Shown one piece after another: positions 1 to 7,747 of a stretch of DNA of 64,000 bases. The stretch's first letter is position 1; the number at the start of each line of letters is the position of its first letter. The stretch spans positions 434,001-498,000 of the forward strand of contig NZ_JAMOZL010000001.1 in assembly GCF_023667495.1 (NCBI RefSeq). The letters are read 5' to 3'. This DNA is from Dyadobacter sp. MSC1_007. GTDB taxonomy: Bacteria > Bacteroidota > Bacteroidia > Cytophagales > Spirosomataceae. Both the position numbers and the translations under genes were made by a program. The notes under the pieces were generated by a model, which was given only the letters and a program-made list of their open reading frames with translations, was not told where the DNA came from and made no database searches.

Positions 1-1
1 T

Positions 2-1369
2 GAAGAGATAGTTTACAATCCTGAGATCAAGACAGCGGATTCTTTCTGGGAAAGTGCACGGCATATCCCGCTGGAAAAGTCGGAGCTGGACATTTATAGA
101 AATATAGATACCCTGCAAACTATTCCGTCATTTAAACGGACGATGGATATTGCGACGCTATTCCTGTCAGGCTACAAGTCGTTTGGTAAAGTGGAAATCG
201 GGCCTGTGAATACGTTTTACAGCTTCAACCCGGTCGAAGGTTTCCGTCTGCGCTTTGGCGGCCGTACCACCACGGACATGAGCAAGCGGGTGTATTTCGA
301 AACTTACGCGGCTTATGGTTTCAAAGACAAGAAATGGAAGTACTTTTTGAGCGGCACTTATTCATTCAATAATAAGTCGGTATACCATTTCCCATTGCAT
401 TATATCCGCGCCAGCTTCCAGCGCGACACCAAGATTCCCGGCCAGGAATTGCAGTTCGTGCAGGAGGATAACTTCCTGTTGTCTTTCAAAAGGGGTGATA
501 ACAACCGCTGGCTGTACAATGATATTTACAAACTGGAATACGTCCGCGAATTTGAAAGCCGGTTCTCATATAAAATTGGATTTACCCAATGGAGACAAAC
601 CCCGGCTGGTGTGCTCCGGTACGAAAGTCTGGACGAGGAAGGTGTATTGAAGAACGCAGGTGTATTGAACAACACCGAAGCGAATATCGAGCTGCGCTAT
701 GCCCCGCACGAGCAATATTATCAGGGTAAGCTATACCGGACGCCGATCATCAACAAATACCCGATTTTCACCATGCGCTATAATGCAGGTTTGAAAGGCG
801 TATTTGAAGGACAGAACAACTACCATAATGTAGCCCTCAACATTCAGAAACGCTTTTACTTCTCGCAATTTGGTTACGCGGACGTGACGACGGAAGGCGG
901 TTATATTTTGGGAAAACAGATACAATTCCCGTTGCTGACCATCCACCGCGCCAACCAGACATATGCTTATCAGCTCAATTCATATAACCTGATGAACTTC
1001 CTGGAATTCGCGAGCGACCATTACGCGAGCCTGGATGTGCAGTATTACCTGAACGGATTTTTATTCAATAAAATACCATTGTTGAAAAGGCTGAAACTGC
1101 GTGAAGTAGTGAGTTTTAAAGGATTGGTTGGCGGATTGCGGGATGAGAACAACCCTGCATTCAACCCGTCGCTGTACCGCTTTGCGACCGATGCAGATGG
1201 CAAGCCGATCACTTATACTTTGTCACGCGAGCCTTATATTGAGGGTAGCGTAGGTATTGCCAACATTTTCAAGCTGTTACGTGTGGATTTGGTTAAAAGG
1301 TTTACCTACCTCAACAACCCGAATGTTTCGGAATGGGGTATCCGCGCGAGGTTCAGGCTTGATTTTTAA
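2..1369 (+). CDS. DUF5686-family outer-membrane protein, 3' part
   Basis: The reading frame is open from base 2, so the gene starts outside the window and only about 455 C-terminal residues are present; the first ATG at 143 is internal. The visible part is rich in alternating aromatic and polar strands with long YxF/WxY patterns and ends in an aromatic residue (RLDF), as expected for an outer-membrane beta-barrel. It resembles the C-terminal part of the DUF5686 proteins of Bacteroidota, which carry an N-terminal carboxypeptidase-regulatory-like domain and whose role is not established. It lies 24 bp upstream of the nucleotidyltransferase gene and may share its transcript. Barrel nature is inferred; the family call is from recollection of the family. 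Confidence 0.75.
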   Translation, partial: EEIVYNPEIKTADSFWESARHIPLEKSELDIYRNIDTLQTIPSFKRTMDIATLFLSGYKSFGKVEIGPVNTFYSFNPVEGFRLRFGGRTTTDMSKRVYFETYAAYGFKDKKWKYFLSGTYSFNNKSVYHFPLHYIRASFQRDTKIPGQELQFVQEDNFLLSFKRGDNNRWLYNDIYKLEYVREFESRFSYKIGFTQWRQTPAGVLRYESLDEEGVLKNAGVLNNTEANIELRYAPHEQYYQGKLYRTPIINKYPIFTMRYNAGLKGVFEGQNNYHNVALNIQKRFYFSQFGYADVTTEGGYILGKQIQFPLLTIHRANQTYAYQLNSYNLMNFLEFASDHYASLDVQYYLNGFLFNKIPLLKRLKLREVVSFKGLVGGLRDENNPAFNPSLYRFATDADGKPITYTLSREPYIEGSVGIANIFKLLRVDLVKRFTYLNNPNVSEWGIRARFRLDF

Positions 1370-1393
1370 GGCAGAGATTTAAAAGAGATTATT

Positions 1394-2107
1394 ATGAATT
1401 ACGCAATCATAGCAGCGGGAGAAGGATCACGGTTGGCGAAGGAAGGTTTCACACTTCCCAAACCCATGGTGACCCTGCACGGCGAAATGCTGATCGATCG
1501 GCTGATAGGGATTTTCATGCGGAACAATGCGGAGAAAATTCTGGTCATTATCAACGAGGAATCGCCGCTGCTGGAAACGCATTTGATGGGCATCAGCGAA
1601 AGCCTGCCTATCGTGATGGTGAAGAAATCCACGCCTAGCTCGCTGCATAGTGTTTATGAACTGTTCAAAAGTAACCCGGGCCTTGGCGAGGTTTGCCTGA
1701 CCACCACTGATACTGTCTTCCGGGAAGAAGAATTCAGTGCATTTATAGCCGAATTTGAAGAAAACAAAGAACTGGAAGGTCAAATGGCTGTGACCGCATT
1801 CATTGACGATGAAAGTCCTTTGTATGTGGCGGTTGACGACGACGACCGCATTACCGCTTTCACAGATGACAATAGTACCGATACCCCGTTTGTTTCAGGC
1901 GGGATTTATTGTCTCCGGAGGAAAGCTATCGAAACTGTAAATGTAGCGGTGGAAAATGGCGTAAGCAGGATGCGGAATTTTCAGAGGCAACTGGTGGAAG
2001 AGGGTCTGCATTTGAAAGCTTACCCATTTACCAAAATTGTTGACGTGGATCACGTGAGCGACATCCAGACGGCCGAATTGTTCCTGAGTGGCGAAATGGC
2101 CATTTGA
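1394..2107 (+). CDS. NTP transferase (sugar/polyol-phosphate nucleotidyltransferase)
   Basis: This 237-residue protein begins with the nucleotide-binding signature AAGEGSRL (residues 7-14) followed by LPKPM (21-25), the hallmark of the GT-A-like NTP_transferase fold. A TTDT stretch near residue 104-107 is the likely metal-binding position. Such enzymes couple a sugar or polyol phosphate to CTP, UTP or GTP. It is short and lacks a C-terminal hexapeptide-repeat domain, so it resembles the stand-alone cytidylyltransferases that feed CDP-alcohol transferases. A CDP-alcohol phosphatidyltransferase lies two genes downstream on the same strand, which suggests this enzyme makes the CDP-activated head group. 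Substrate is not visible in the sequence; an inositol phosphate or another polyol phosphate is an inference from the neighbours. Confidence 0.8.
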   Translation: MNYAIIAAGEGSRLAKEGFTLPKPMVTLHGEMLIDRLIGIFMRNNAEKILVIINEESPLLETHLMGISESLPIVMVKKSTPSSLHSVYELFKSNPGLGEVCLTTTDTVFREEEFSAFIAEFEENKELEGQMAVTAFIDDESPLYVAVDDDDRITAFTDDNSTDTPFVSGGIYCLRRKAIETVNVAVENGVSRMRNFQRQLVEEGLHLKAYPFTKIVDVDHVSDIQTAELFLSGEMAI

Positions 2108-2185
2108 AAATAATATTAAAACACACACAGAACTGACACCAATTTATTTTAACAGGCCGGGGCGTTTTGCCGGTCAACAGCGTAC

Positions 2186-3055
2186 ATGAATGAATTAGAA
2201 ATTTTAGGCGTGCACCGTAACAGGAAGTTTTCGCCTAACCACATTGGTAACGACGATGCGATTTTTTCGCAGACAGCGAAAGAGCTCGAAAAACTGGGAT
2301 GCAGCATCACTATTTGTTGCGAAGACGAGTTCCTGGCCATGGAAACAGTGAATTACAGTAAGATTTTCACCATGGCCCGCCAGAAACAAGTGGTGGCCAG
2401 ACTGCAAGAACTGGAAAAAAGCGGTACGCAGGTTTTGAACTCGGCATTCGGGATTGAAAACTGCTTTCGCACGAACCTGACCAATACATTGAATATCAAT
2501 AATATCCCCGTGGCAGAAAGTTATATCGTGCCCACGGATTACAATGAGGAAGAAGTTTTTGATAAGATAAAAGGGAAGGGTTACTGGATCAAACGAGGTG
2601 ATTTTCATGCTATCCACAAGGAAGATGTGTCGTTTGCAGGATCACGGGCTGAGGCGAAGGAAATACTGCGTGAATATGCATTGCGTGAAATTCCGGATGC
2701 GGTGATTTCGGAGCATTTGATCGGTGACCTGGTGAAGTTTTACGGCGTGAGGGGGACAGACTTTTTCTTCTGGTTTTATCCGTACGACAATAACCACCAT
2801 AAATACGCGGAGTACCAGAATATCAACGGCAACTCGGTGTATTATCCGTTCAGCGCGGAAGGTTTGCAGCAAACGGCGAACGAGGCGGCGGGAGTTGTGG
2901 GGATCGATATTTACGGCGGCGATGCCATTGTAGGGAAAGAAGGTGATTTCAGGATCATCGACCTAAACGACTGGCCAAGTTTTGCACCTTGCCGCGAACA
3001 AGCGGCTGGCAAAATAGCCGGAATGCTTTACCAGAAATTCTTAACACACAACTAA
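2186..3055 (+). CDS. ATP-grasp-like enzyme
   Basis: A soluble 289-residue protein that reads as an ATP-grasp fold: an N-terminal Rossmann-like part, a central lysine-containing segment (KGKGYWIKRGDFHA, about 130-143) typical of the ATP-binding lid, and a C-terminal metal-binding segment with IIDLNDWPSF (about residues 257-266), where D and N would hold the magnesium ions. Enzymes of this fold make carboxylate-amine bonds or, in the ITPK branch, phosphorylate inositol phosphates. Its stop codon (TAA 3053-3055) is followed directly by the ATG of the phosphatidyltransferase gene, implying translational coupling. The substrate is unknown; the lipid-head-group context is the only hint. Confidence 0.65.
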   Translation: MNELEILGVHRNRKFSPNHIGNDDAIFSQTAKELEKLGCSITICCEDEFLAMETVNYSKIFTMARQKQVVARLQELEKSGTQVLNSAFGIENCFRTNLTNTLNINNIPVAESYIVPTDYNEEEVFDKIKGKGYWIKRGDFHAIHKEDVSFAGSRAEAKEILREYALREIPDAVISEHLIGDLVKFYGVRGTDFFFWFYPYDNNHHKYAEYQNINGNSVYYPFSAEGLQQTANEAAGVVGIDIYGGDAIVGKEGDFRIIDLNDWPSFAPCREQAAGKIAGMLYQKFLTHN

Positions 3056-4018
3056 ATGGAGACAACCACCACCCCAAAGCAAGAAACGGAAGAAGTTAAA
3101 AAGGATATTTCAGCATTCGAAAACTCGCTCAAATCCAACGATACGGAGGAGCAGATCGACATATGGTTTTACAGACCCATCGGCTATCAGATTGCATTGT
3201 TTTGTGCCAGGGTAGGGATCAGGCCTAATCCGGTGACGATCATCAGCATCTTTTTCGGGGTTGCGGCTGGGATATTGTTTTACTTCCAGGACTTGTGGAT
3301 CAATGTGATCGGGATGTTGTCGCTGATGTTTGCCAATTCGCTTGATAGCGCCGACGGTCAGCTTGCGCGGATGACCAACGACAAGAGCCGACTAGGGAGA
3401 ATACTCGATGGCGTCGCGGGTGACTTTTGGTTTATCGCCATTCACATTGCGCTCTGTTTGCGACTTATGGATGAAGGATGGAGCGCGTGGATCTGGGTGC
3501 CGGGTGTCGTAGCAGGCTTTTCGCATATGATCCAGTCGGCAATGGCGGATTACTACCGGAATGTGCATTTGTTCTTTATCAAAGGCACATCAGGAAGCGA
3601 GCTCGACAACAGCCGTGACCTTCAAAAGGAATACGACGCAATGAGCTGGACTTCGCAGTTCGGTATGAAGTTGATCGCACGGCTGTATTTGAATTATACC
3701 AAAGAGCAGGAATTCTTCTCGCCTAAGCTGCAAAAATTGCTGAAAGTGGTGAAGGAAAAATATAGGAACGGACTTCCGGGCAGACTTGTTACCGATTTCC
3801 GTGCGCAGAATAAGCCGTTGATGAAATACACGAATATTGTTCAGTTCAACACACGGGTCATATTCCTGTTTGTGTGGCTGTTCCTGGATCAGTCGTGGAT
3901 CTATTTCCTTTTCGACATTTTTGTACTTAACCCTATCCTTATTTACATGATCGTAAAACAGGAAAAGGTAAGCGGACATTTTTATAAAGAGATTACAGCT
4001 GGAAATTATAATGGGTAG
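3056..4018 (+). CDS. CDP-alcohol phosphatidyltransferase family protein
   Basis: Integral membrane enzyme of 320 residues. The CDP-alcohol phosphotransferase signature is visible as D97-x2-D100-G101-x2-A104-R105, then G114-x3-D118 and D123. These enzymes transfer a phospho-alcohol between a CDP-linked donor and a lipid or polyol acceptor in the membrane. The last aspartate is four residues after D118 rather than the canonical three, a small deviation. Hydrophobic segments near residues 45-95, 125-165 and 265-310 agree with six membrane helices. The gene abuts the ATP-grasp gene and overlaps the flippase-like gene by 8 bp, so the three are probably one translational unit. An upstream nucleotidyltransferase suggests the head group, not diacylglycerol, is CDP-activated. 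Confidence 0.85.
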   Translation: METTTTPKQETEEVKKDISAFENSLKSNDTEEQIDIWFYRPIGYQIALFCARVGIRPNPVTIISIFFGVAAGILFYFQDLWINVIGMLSLMFANSLDSADGQLARMTNDKSRLGRILDGVAGDFWFIAIHIALCLRLMDEGWSAWIWVPGVVAGFSHMIQSAMADYYRNVHLFFIKGTSGSELDNSRDLQKEYDAMSWTSQFGMKLIARLYLNYTKEQEFFSPKLQKLLKVVKEKYRNGLPGRLVTDFRAQNKPLMKYTNIVQFNTRVIFLFVWLFLDQSWIYFLFDIFVLNPILIYMIVKQEKVSGHFYKEITAGNYNG

Positions 4019-5057
4019 CAAGGCATACAAAGCCCTTTTCATGGCAATCGGCATTATTTCACTGGGCTATATGATCTATGGCACAGGGCTGATCGTGATT
4101 TGGGAAAACATTCACAGGACGGGGATCTGGTTTGTGCCGGTGATCGGCAGCTGGCTGCTGATCTACATCCTGAATGCCGTCGCTTTCCGGGCCATCATCC
4201 GCGAACCGCAGTTGCCTGAAACAAATATGTCGTTTTTGGCTGTGCTGAGGCTGACGATTTCGGGTTATGCAATCAATTACATTACGCCGTTTGTGGCGCT
4301 GGGGGGGGAGCCATATCGCATTATGGAGCTAAAACCGACCTTGGGCATTCAAAAAGCGACATCTTCGGTATTGTTGTACAGCCTGATGCACATGTTTTCG
4401 CATGTGATCTTCTGGCTGGCATCGATCTTACTGATCGTAGCGGTGGTACCATTGAGCAACATCATGCTGGTTGGTTGCGGATTGTTGCTCATTACCGGGC
4501 TGGTTTTAGGGTATTGGTTTATTAATGTGTATAAAAAAGGGTTCACCGTAAGCACATTCCGCTTGCTTGAAAGAGTACCTTTTATCAAACATAAAGCAAG
4601 GGAGTTTGCATTAAAGAATGCAGAAAACCTGTATGAAGTCGACGAGCAGATCCGGGTTTTGTATTCCGACCGTCAGGGCGCATTTTATACATCGCTGTTC
4701 TTCGAATTTGCCGCCAGGGTTATAGGCTGTCTTGAAATTTATTTCACAGCACATGCCATCGGCATGGAGATGACGCTGGCACAGTCGCTGATTGTCAGTT
4801 CAGGATCGTCGCTTTTTGCTAACCTGATATTCTTCTTCCCGATGCAGCTCGGCACCCGCGAGGGCGGATTAGCGCTTGCATTAAGGAGTGTAGGATTGCC
4901 TGCCGCCCAGGGGATTTTCATAGGGGTCGTGTTAAGAATAAGAGAAATAGTCTGGATCATGATCGGATTAGCCCTGATCAATAAAAAAACAAAAAACAAA
5001 CAAACAGCCAGCACAGACACAGAACTGGAACCAATTCCAGTCAGAGCCAATAATTAA
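4011..5057 (+). CDS. flippase-like membrane protein (LPG synthase TM-region family)
   Basis: A 348-residue polytopic membrane protein with about eight hydrophobic helices and the segment FVALGGEPYRI near residues 94-104, which is typical of the lysylphosphatidylglycerol synthase transmembrane/UPF0104 family, here without the C-terminal aminoacyl-transferase domain. Stand-alone members are thought to move lipids or lipid-linked head groups across the inner membrane. The start codon overlaps the end of the phosphatidyltransferase gene (ATGGGTAG), strong evidence of coupling, so moving that enzyme's product is a reasonable inference. The C-terminal 20 residues are hydrophilic and lysine/threonine-rich. 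A hairpin-repeat array begins shortly after the stop. Confidence 0.8.
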   Translation: MGSKAYKALFMAIGIISLGYMIYGTGLIVIWENIHRTGIWFVPVIGSWLLIYILNAVAFRAIIREPQLPETNMSFLAVLRLTISGYAINYITPFVALGGEPYRIMELKPTLGIQKATSSVLLYSLMHMFSHVIFWLASILLIVAVVPLSNIMLVGCGLLLITGLVLGYWFINVYKKGFTVSTFRLLERVPFIKHKAREFALKNAENLYEVDEQIRVLYSDRQGAFYTSLFFEFAARVIGCLEIYFTAHAIGMEMTLAQSLIVSSGSSLFANLIFFFPMQLGTREGGLALALRSVGLPAAQGIFIGVVLRIREIVWIMIGLALINKKTKNKQTASTDTELEPIPVRANN

Positions 5058-5075
5058 CTATATAGATAATTCCAT

Positions 5076-5095
5076 CCCCGGGTTGAAACCCAGGG
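5076..5095. repeat. 20-bp imperfect hairpin, same type as array hairpin B
   Basis: An inverted repeat CCCCGGGTT-GA-AACCCAGGG with a 9-bp stem containing one mismatch and a two-base centre. It has the same geometry as the CCAGGGATT-TC-AATCCCTGG hairpin in the array that begins at 5101, and as the hairpin at 6213-6232, but a different stem sequence. It lies 18 bp after the flippase-like gene. Confidence 0.6.
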
Positions 5096-5100
5096 CAATT

Positions 5101-5474
5101 GATACAAGCGCCTTCGGCGCGAAAACAAAACCAACAACCAGGGATTTCAATCCCTGGATCCAGAGCAAGTGATATAGAGATACAAGCGCCTTCGGTGCGA
5201 AAACAAAACCAACAACCAGGGATTTCAATCCCTGGATCCAGAGCAAGTGATATAGAGATACAAGCGCCTTCGGCGCGAAAACAAAACCAACAACCAGGGA
5301 TTTCAATCCCTGGATCCAAGAGCAAGTGATATAGAGATACAAGCGCCTTCGGCGCGAAAAACAAAAACCAACAACCCGGGATTTCAGTCCCTGGATCCAA
5401 GAGCAAGTGATATAGAGATACAAGCGCCTTCGGCGCGAAAAACAAAAACCAACAACCAGGGATTTCAATCCCTG
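5101..5474. repeat. tandem array of five paired-hairpin units (78-81 bp)
   Basis: Five near-identical units start at 5101, 5179, 5257, 5336 and 5417 (spacings 78, 78, 79 and 81). Each unit holds two hairpins: A, GCGCC-TTC-GGCGC, and B, CCAGGGATT-TC-AATCCCTGG, followed by the linker ATCCAGAGCAAGTGATATAG in the first four units. In the second unit hairpin A reads GGTGC, which changes a G-C pair to G-U and keeps the stem; in the fourth unit hairpin B has two substitutions. The array fills the gap between the flippase-like gene and the HAD gene, and the end of the last unit supplies the purine-rich GGAGAGAG just before the HAD start. It resembles REP/BIME-type repeats. The open frames across it result from the 78-bp (26-codon) period and are not genes. 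Confidence 0.9.
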
Positions 5475-5487
5475 GAGAGAGAAAAAA

Positions 5488-6195
5488 ATGATAAAAGGAA
5501 TACTGTTTGATTATGGAGGTACGATTGATACAAATGGCTTGCATTGGGCCAATGTTTTGTGGGGAGCATATCAAAATAATCAGGTAAAGATTGACAAGGA
5601 AGCATTTGCGAGTGCATATAAGTTTGGCGAAAGGGCGTTAGCCATTCATCCGATCATCGAGCCGCATCATGTGTTTTATGATGTGTTGTTTCTGAAAGTA
5701 GAGCAGCAGTTTGGCTACCTCCGGGAAAACGGATATGAGCCGGACAGCCAGGCGATCGAAGCCATCGCACGTGAATGTGACCGTGTAGCACGCACTAATG
5801 TTGAAAAGGCAGCGCCTATCCTCGAAGCATTGGCACAAAACTACCCTCTGGTGATGGTTTCCAACTTTTATGGAAACCTGAATAGCGTTTTAAAGGAATT
5901 TGGCATTGCGCATTATTTCCAGTCTGTCGTAGAATCGGCAGTGGTCGGCGTCCGGAAGCCTGACCCTGCGATCTGGCAACTGGGTGTGGAGGCGCAGGGC
6001 TTACTTCCGCATGAATGCGCGGCAGTAGGTGATTCCTATTCCAAAGACATTCTGCCTGCCAAGGCCACCGGTTGCAAGGTGATCTGGCTGAATGTTCAGG
6101 GGTTTGAAGACACTACGGAAACGCAGGTATCGGTCGCCGATGCCGAGATTACAGATTTTGCCCAGGTGGCCGACATCATTGCCGGTCTGGGCTAA
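5488..6195 (+). CDS. HAD-superfamily hydrolase
   Basis: A 235-residue haloacid-dehalogenase-fold protein. Motif I is FDYGGT (residues 7-12) with nucleophile D8; motif II is VSN (124-126); motif III is RKP with K157; motif IV is GDS (181-183) with a further D187. A helical cap sits between motifs I and II (about 15-110). The usual second aspartate of motif I (D+2) is glycine here, so phosphatase activity cannot be taken for granted. The ATG at 5488 follows GGAGAGAG in the tail of the hairpin array, an unusually good ribosome-binding site for this genome. It may act on a phosphorylated intermediate of the surrounding lipid locus; this is only contextual. Confidence 0.85.
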   Translation: MIKGILFDYGGTIDTNGLHWANVLWGAYQNNQVKIDKEAFASAYKFGERALAIHPIIEPHHVFYDVLFLKVEQQFGYLRENGYEPDSQAIEAIARECDRVARTNVEKAAPILEALAQNYPLVMVSNFYGNLNSVLKEFGIAHYFQSVVESAVVGVRKPDPAIWQLGVEAQGLLPHECAAVGDSYSKDILPAKATGCKVIWLNVQGFEDTTETQVSVADAEITDFAQVADIIAGLG

Positions 6196-6212
6196 CAGGC
6201 ATCATCCACAAA

Positions 6213-6232
6213 CCCAGGCTTTCAAGCCTGGG
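6213..6232. repeat. 20-bp hairpin, same geometry as array hairpin B
   Basis: Perfect inverted repeat CCCAGGCTT-TC-AAGCCTGGG, 9-bp stem, two-base centre, between the HAD and PfkB genes. It shares the TTTCAA core and size with hairpin B of the 5101-5474 array but has another stem sequence, so it is a solitary relative. It lies just before the PfkB start and could affect mRNA stability or coupling. Confidence 0.6.
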
Positions 6233-6248
6233 ACAGAAAAAGAGTATC

Positions 6249-7157
6249 ATGTACGACATTTGCACCATCGGGCACATCACACTGGATAAGGTGGTTACTG
6301 CCCAGTCAGTCAAATACATGCCAGGAGGCACTTCGTTTTATTTTTCGAAGGCGCTAAGGCAGTTTGACATCAATTATATGCTGGTAACGGCCCTGGCCGA
6401 GAAGGAGAACCACATTGTGGCTGGCCTGAGGGAAGAGAATATTGAGGTTTTCTCACAGAACAGCCCTTACACCGTCTATTTCGAGAACATTTACAGTGCC
6501 AACCAGGACCATCGTGAACAGAATGTGCTGCATAAAGCCGCGCCGTTCACGGTAGCACAAATGCCCGCCATCGACGCCAGGATATTCCACCTCGGGCCAT
6601 TGCTTTCGGATGATATTTCTGTGGACCTTGTGAAAATGCTGGCTGCTAAGGGAATCGTTTCACTGGATATTCAGGGATATCTCCGTTATGTCAAAGACAA
6701 GAAGGTTTTGTACAAAGACTGGGAGGACAAAAAAGAGGCCCTTGCACATGTATCTATCCTGAAAGCAAACGAGTTTGAAATGGAGGTCGTGACCGGCACG
6801 AGCGATGTGCGGGAAGGAGCACAATACCTGGCCGACCTGGGAGTGAAGGAAGTGATCATTACCCTTGGAAGCAAAGGATCATTGATTTATACAGATAATC
6901 AATTTTTCCAGATCCCGGCATACAGGCCCACAGCAGTGGTGGATGCAACCGGCTGTGGGGACACTTATATGGCTGGTTACCTGAGCAAAAAAGTGCGTGG
7001 GGCCGGAGTACAGGAGGCAGGCGAGTTCGGTGCGGCCATGGCTACATTGAAAATCCAGTCATCCGGACCGTTCTCCGGCGATGAAGCAATGGTGGAAGAA
7101 GTGCTGCGTTACGGCGAGTGCGACCGGGAAGTAATAGCGCAGGCAATTTATTTATAG
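6249..7157 (+). CDS. PfkB-family kinase, similar to myo-inositol kinase
   Basis: A 302-residue ribokinase/PfkB-fold kinase. The substrate-side GG pair lies at residues 26-27 (PGGTSFYF) and the second PfkB signature reads DATGCGDTYMAG at 232-243, with the anion hole GCG and catalytic base D238. The stretch SPYTVYFENIYS (72-83), a middle part with DIQGYLR (140-146), and KANEFE (172-177) recall the PfkB-type myo-inositol kinases of plants and archaea more than sugar kinases; this is recognition by pattern, not a search result. If right, it would make the inositol phosphate used by the upstream nucleotidyltransferase. It sits in the same + strand run, 54 bp after the HAD gene. Confidence 0.75.
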   Translation: MYDICTIGHITLDKVVTAQSVKYMPGGTSFYFSKALRQFDINYMLVTALAEKENHIVAGLREENIEVFSQNSPYTVYFENIYSANQDHREQNVLHKAAPFTVAQMPAIDARIFHLGPLLSDDISVDLVKMLAAKGIVSLDIQGYLRYVKDKKVLYKDWEDKKEALAHVSILKANEFEMEVVTGTSDVREGAQYLADLGVKEVIITLGSKGSLIYTDNQFFQIPAYRPTAVVDATGCGDTYMAGYLSKKVRGAGVQEAGEFGAAMATLKIQSSGPFSGDEAMVEEVLRYGECDREVIAQAIYL

Positions 7158-7173
7158 TAGATTAAAACGAGTT

Positions 7174-7746
7174 ATGAAATACGCAATCAGCATTCTAATG
7201 GCATTGGGCCTGCTGCTTGTTTCGTATTCAGGAGGCTATTCCGAAAACAAAAAGGCCGCGAGGGATGTGGCTGAACCGGACGAATTTCCGGTGCCGAAAA
7301 ATGTCCCCGGCTTACTTTTCTATATTCAGCGTGATCCGAATACGAATACAATTTGTTATCAGCTCAATATCGACAAACAAGGCAGGTTAAGCGAGAAAAA
7401 CCCTGTCAATATGTTCTGGATCCGTTACCCGGAGGGAGGGGTCATAAAAGAACTCAACTATCTGCAACGGAAGTTTGCCTATGGCATTAATTCGAAGCAA
7501 ACCGGCAATTCAAGTTACGAATTGCGTTCAGTAGCTTATTCGAAACTGCCGCTGTACCTGAGAAAAGACAACAAGAATGAATACCATGTTTATACCAGCA
7601 TCGACAAAAAGGAATGTATACTCAGCAGGGTATTTATCCGGATCGACGGCGGTAGTTTCTGGTCACCCAATGTGCTTTATATTGAACTGAAGGGAACCGA
7701 AACGGCTACCGGTAAAACTATTATTCAGCGTTTAAAACCATCCTGA
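7174..7746 (+). CDS. DUF4833-type exported protein
   Basis: A 190-residue protein with an N-terminal hydrophobic signal segment (about residues 4-20) and a mature, beta-rich body starting with PGLLFYIQRDPNTNTICYQ near 45-63. The pattern of a short signal peptide followed by FYIQR..NTNT.. and a later NMFWIRY fits the DUF4833 family of Bacteroidota, whose function I do not know. It is probably periplasmic. It starts 17 bp after the kinase gene and ends one base before the hydroxylase gene's ATG, so it belongs to the lipid-locus transcript. Confidence 0.7.
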   Translation: MKYAISILMALGLLLVSYSGGYSENKKAARDVAEPDEFPVPKNVPGLLFYIQRDPNTNTICYQLNIDKQGRLSEKNPVNMFWIRYPEGGVIKELNYLQRKFAYGINSKQTGNSSYELRSVAYSKLPLYLRKDNKNEYHVYTSIDKKECILSRVFIRIDGGSFWSPNVLYIELKGTETATGKTIIQRLKPS

Positions 7747-7747
7747 C

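Noticed and set aside
5101-5474. CRISPR array
   Set aside because: The whole 78-81 bp unit repeats, there are no unique spacers and no cas genes.
5041-5574. Open frames on both strands across the repeat array (for example 177 and 136 residues on the minus strand)
   Set aside because: The 78-bp unit is 26 codons, so any stop-free frame in one unit stays open in the next. The encoded peptide is just the repeat and the frame breaks where spacing changes to 79 bp.
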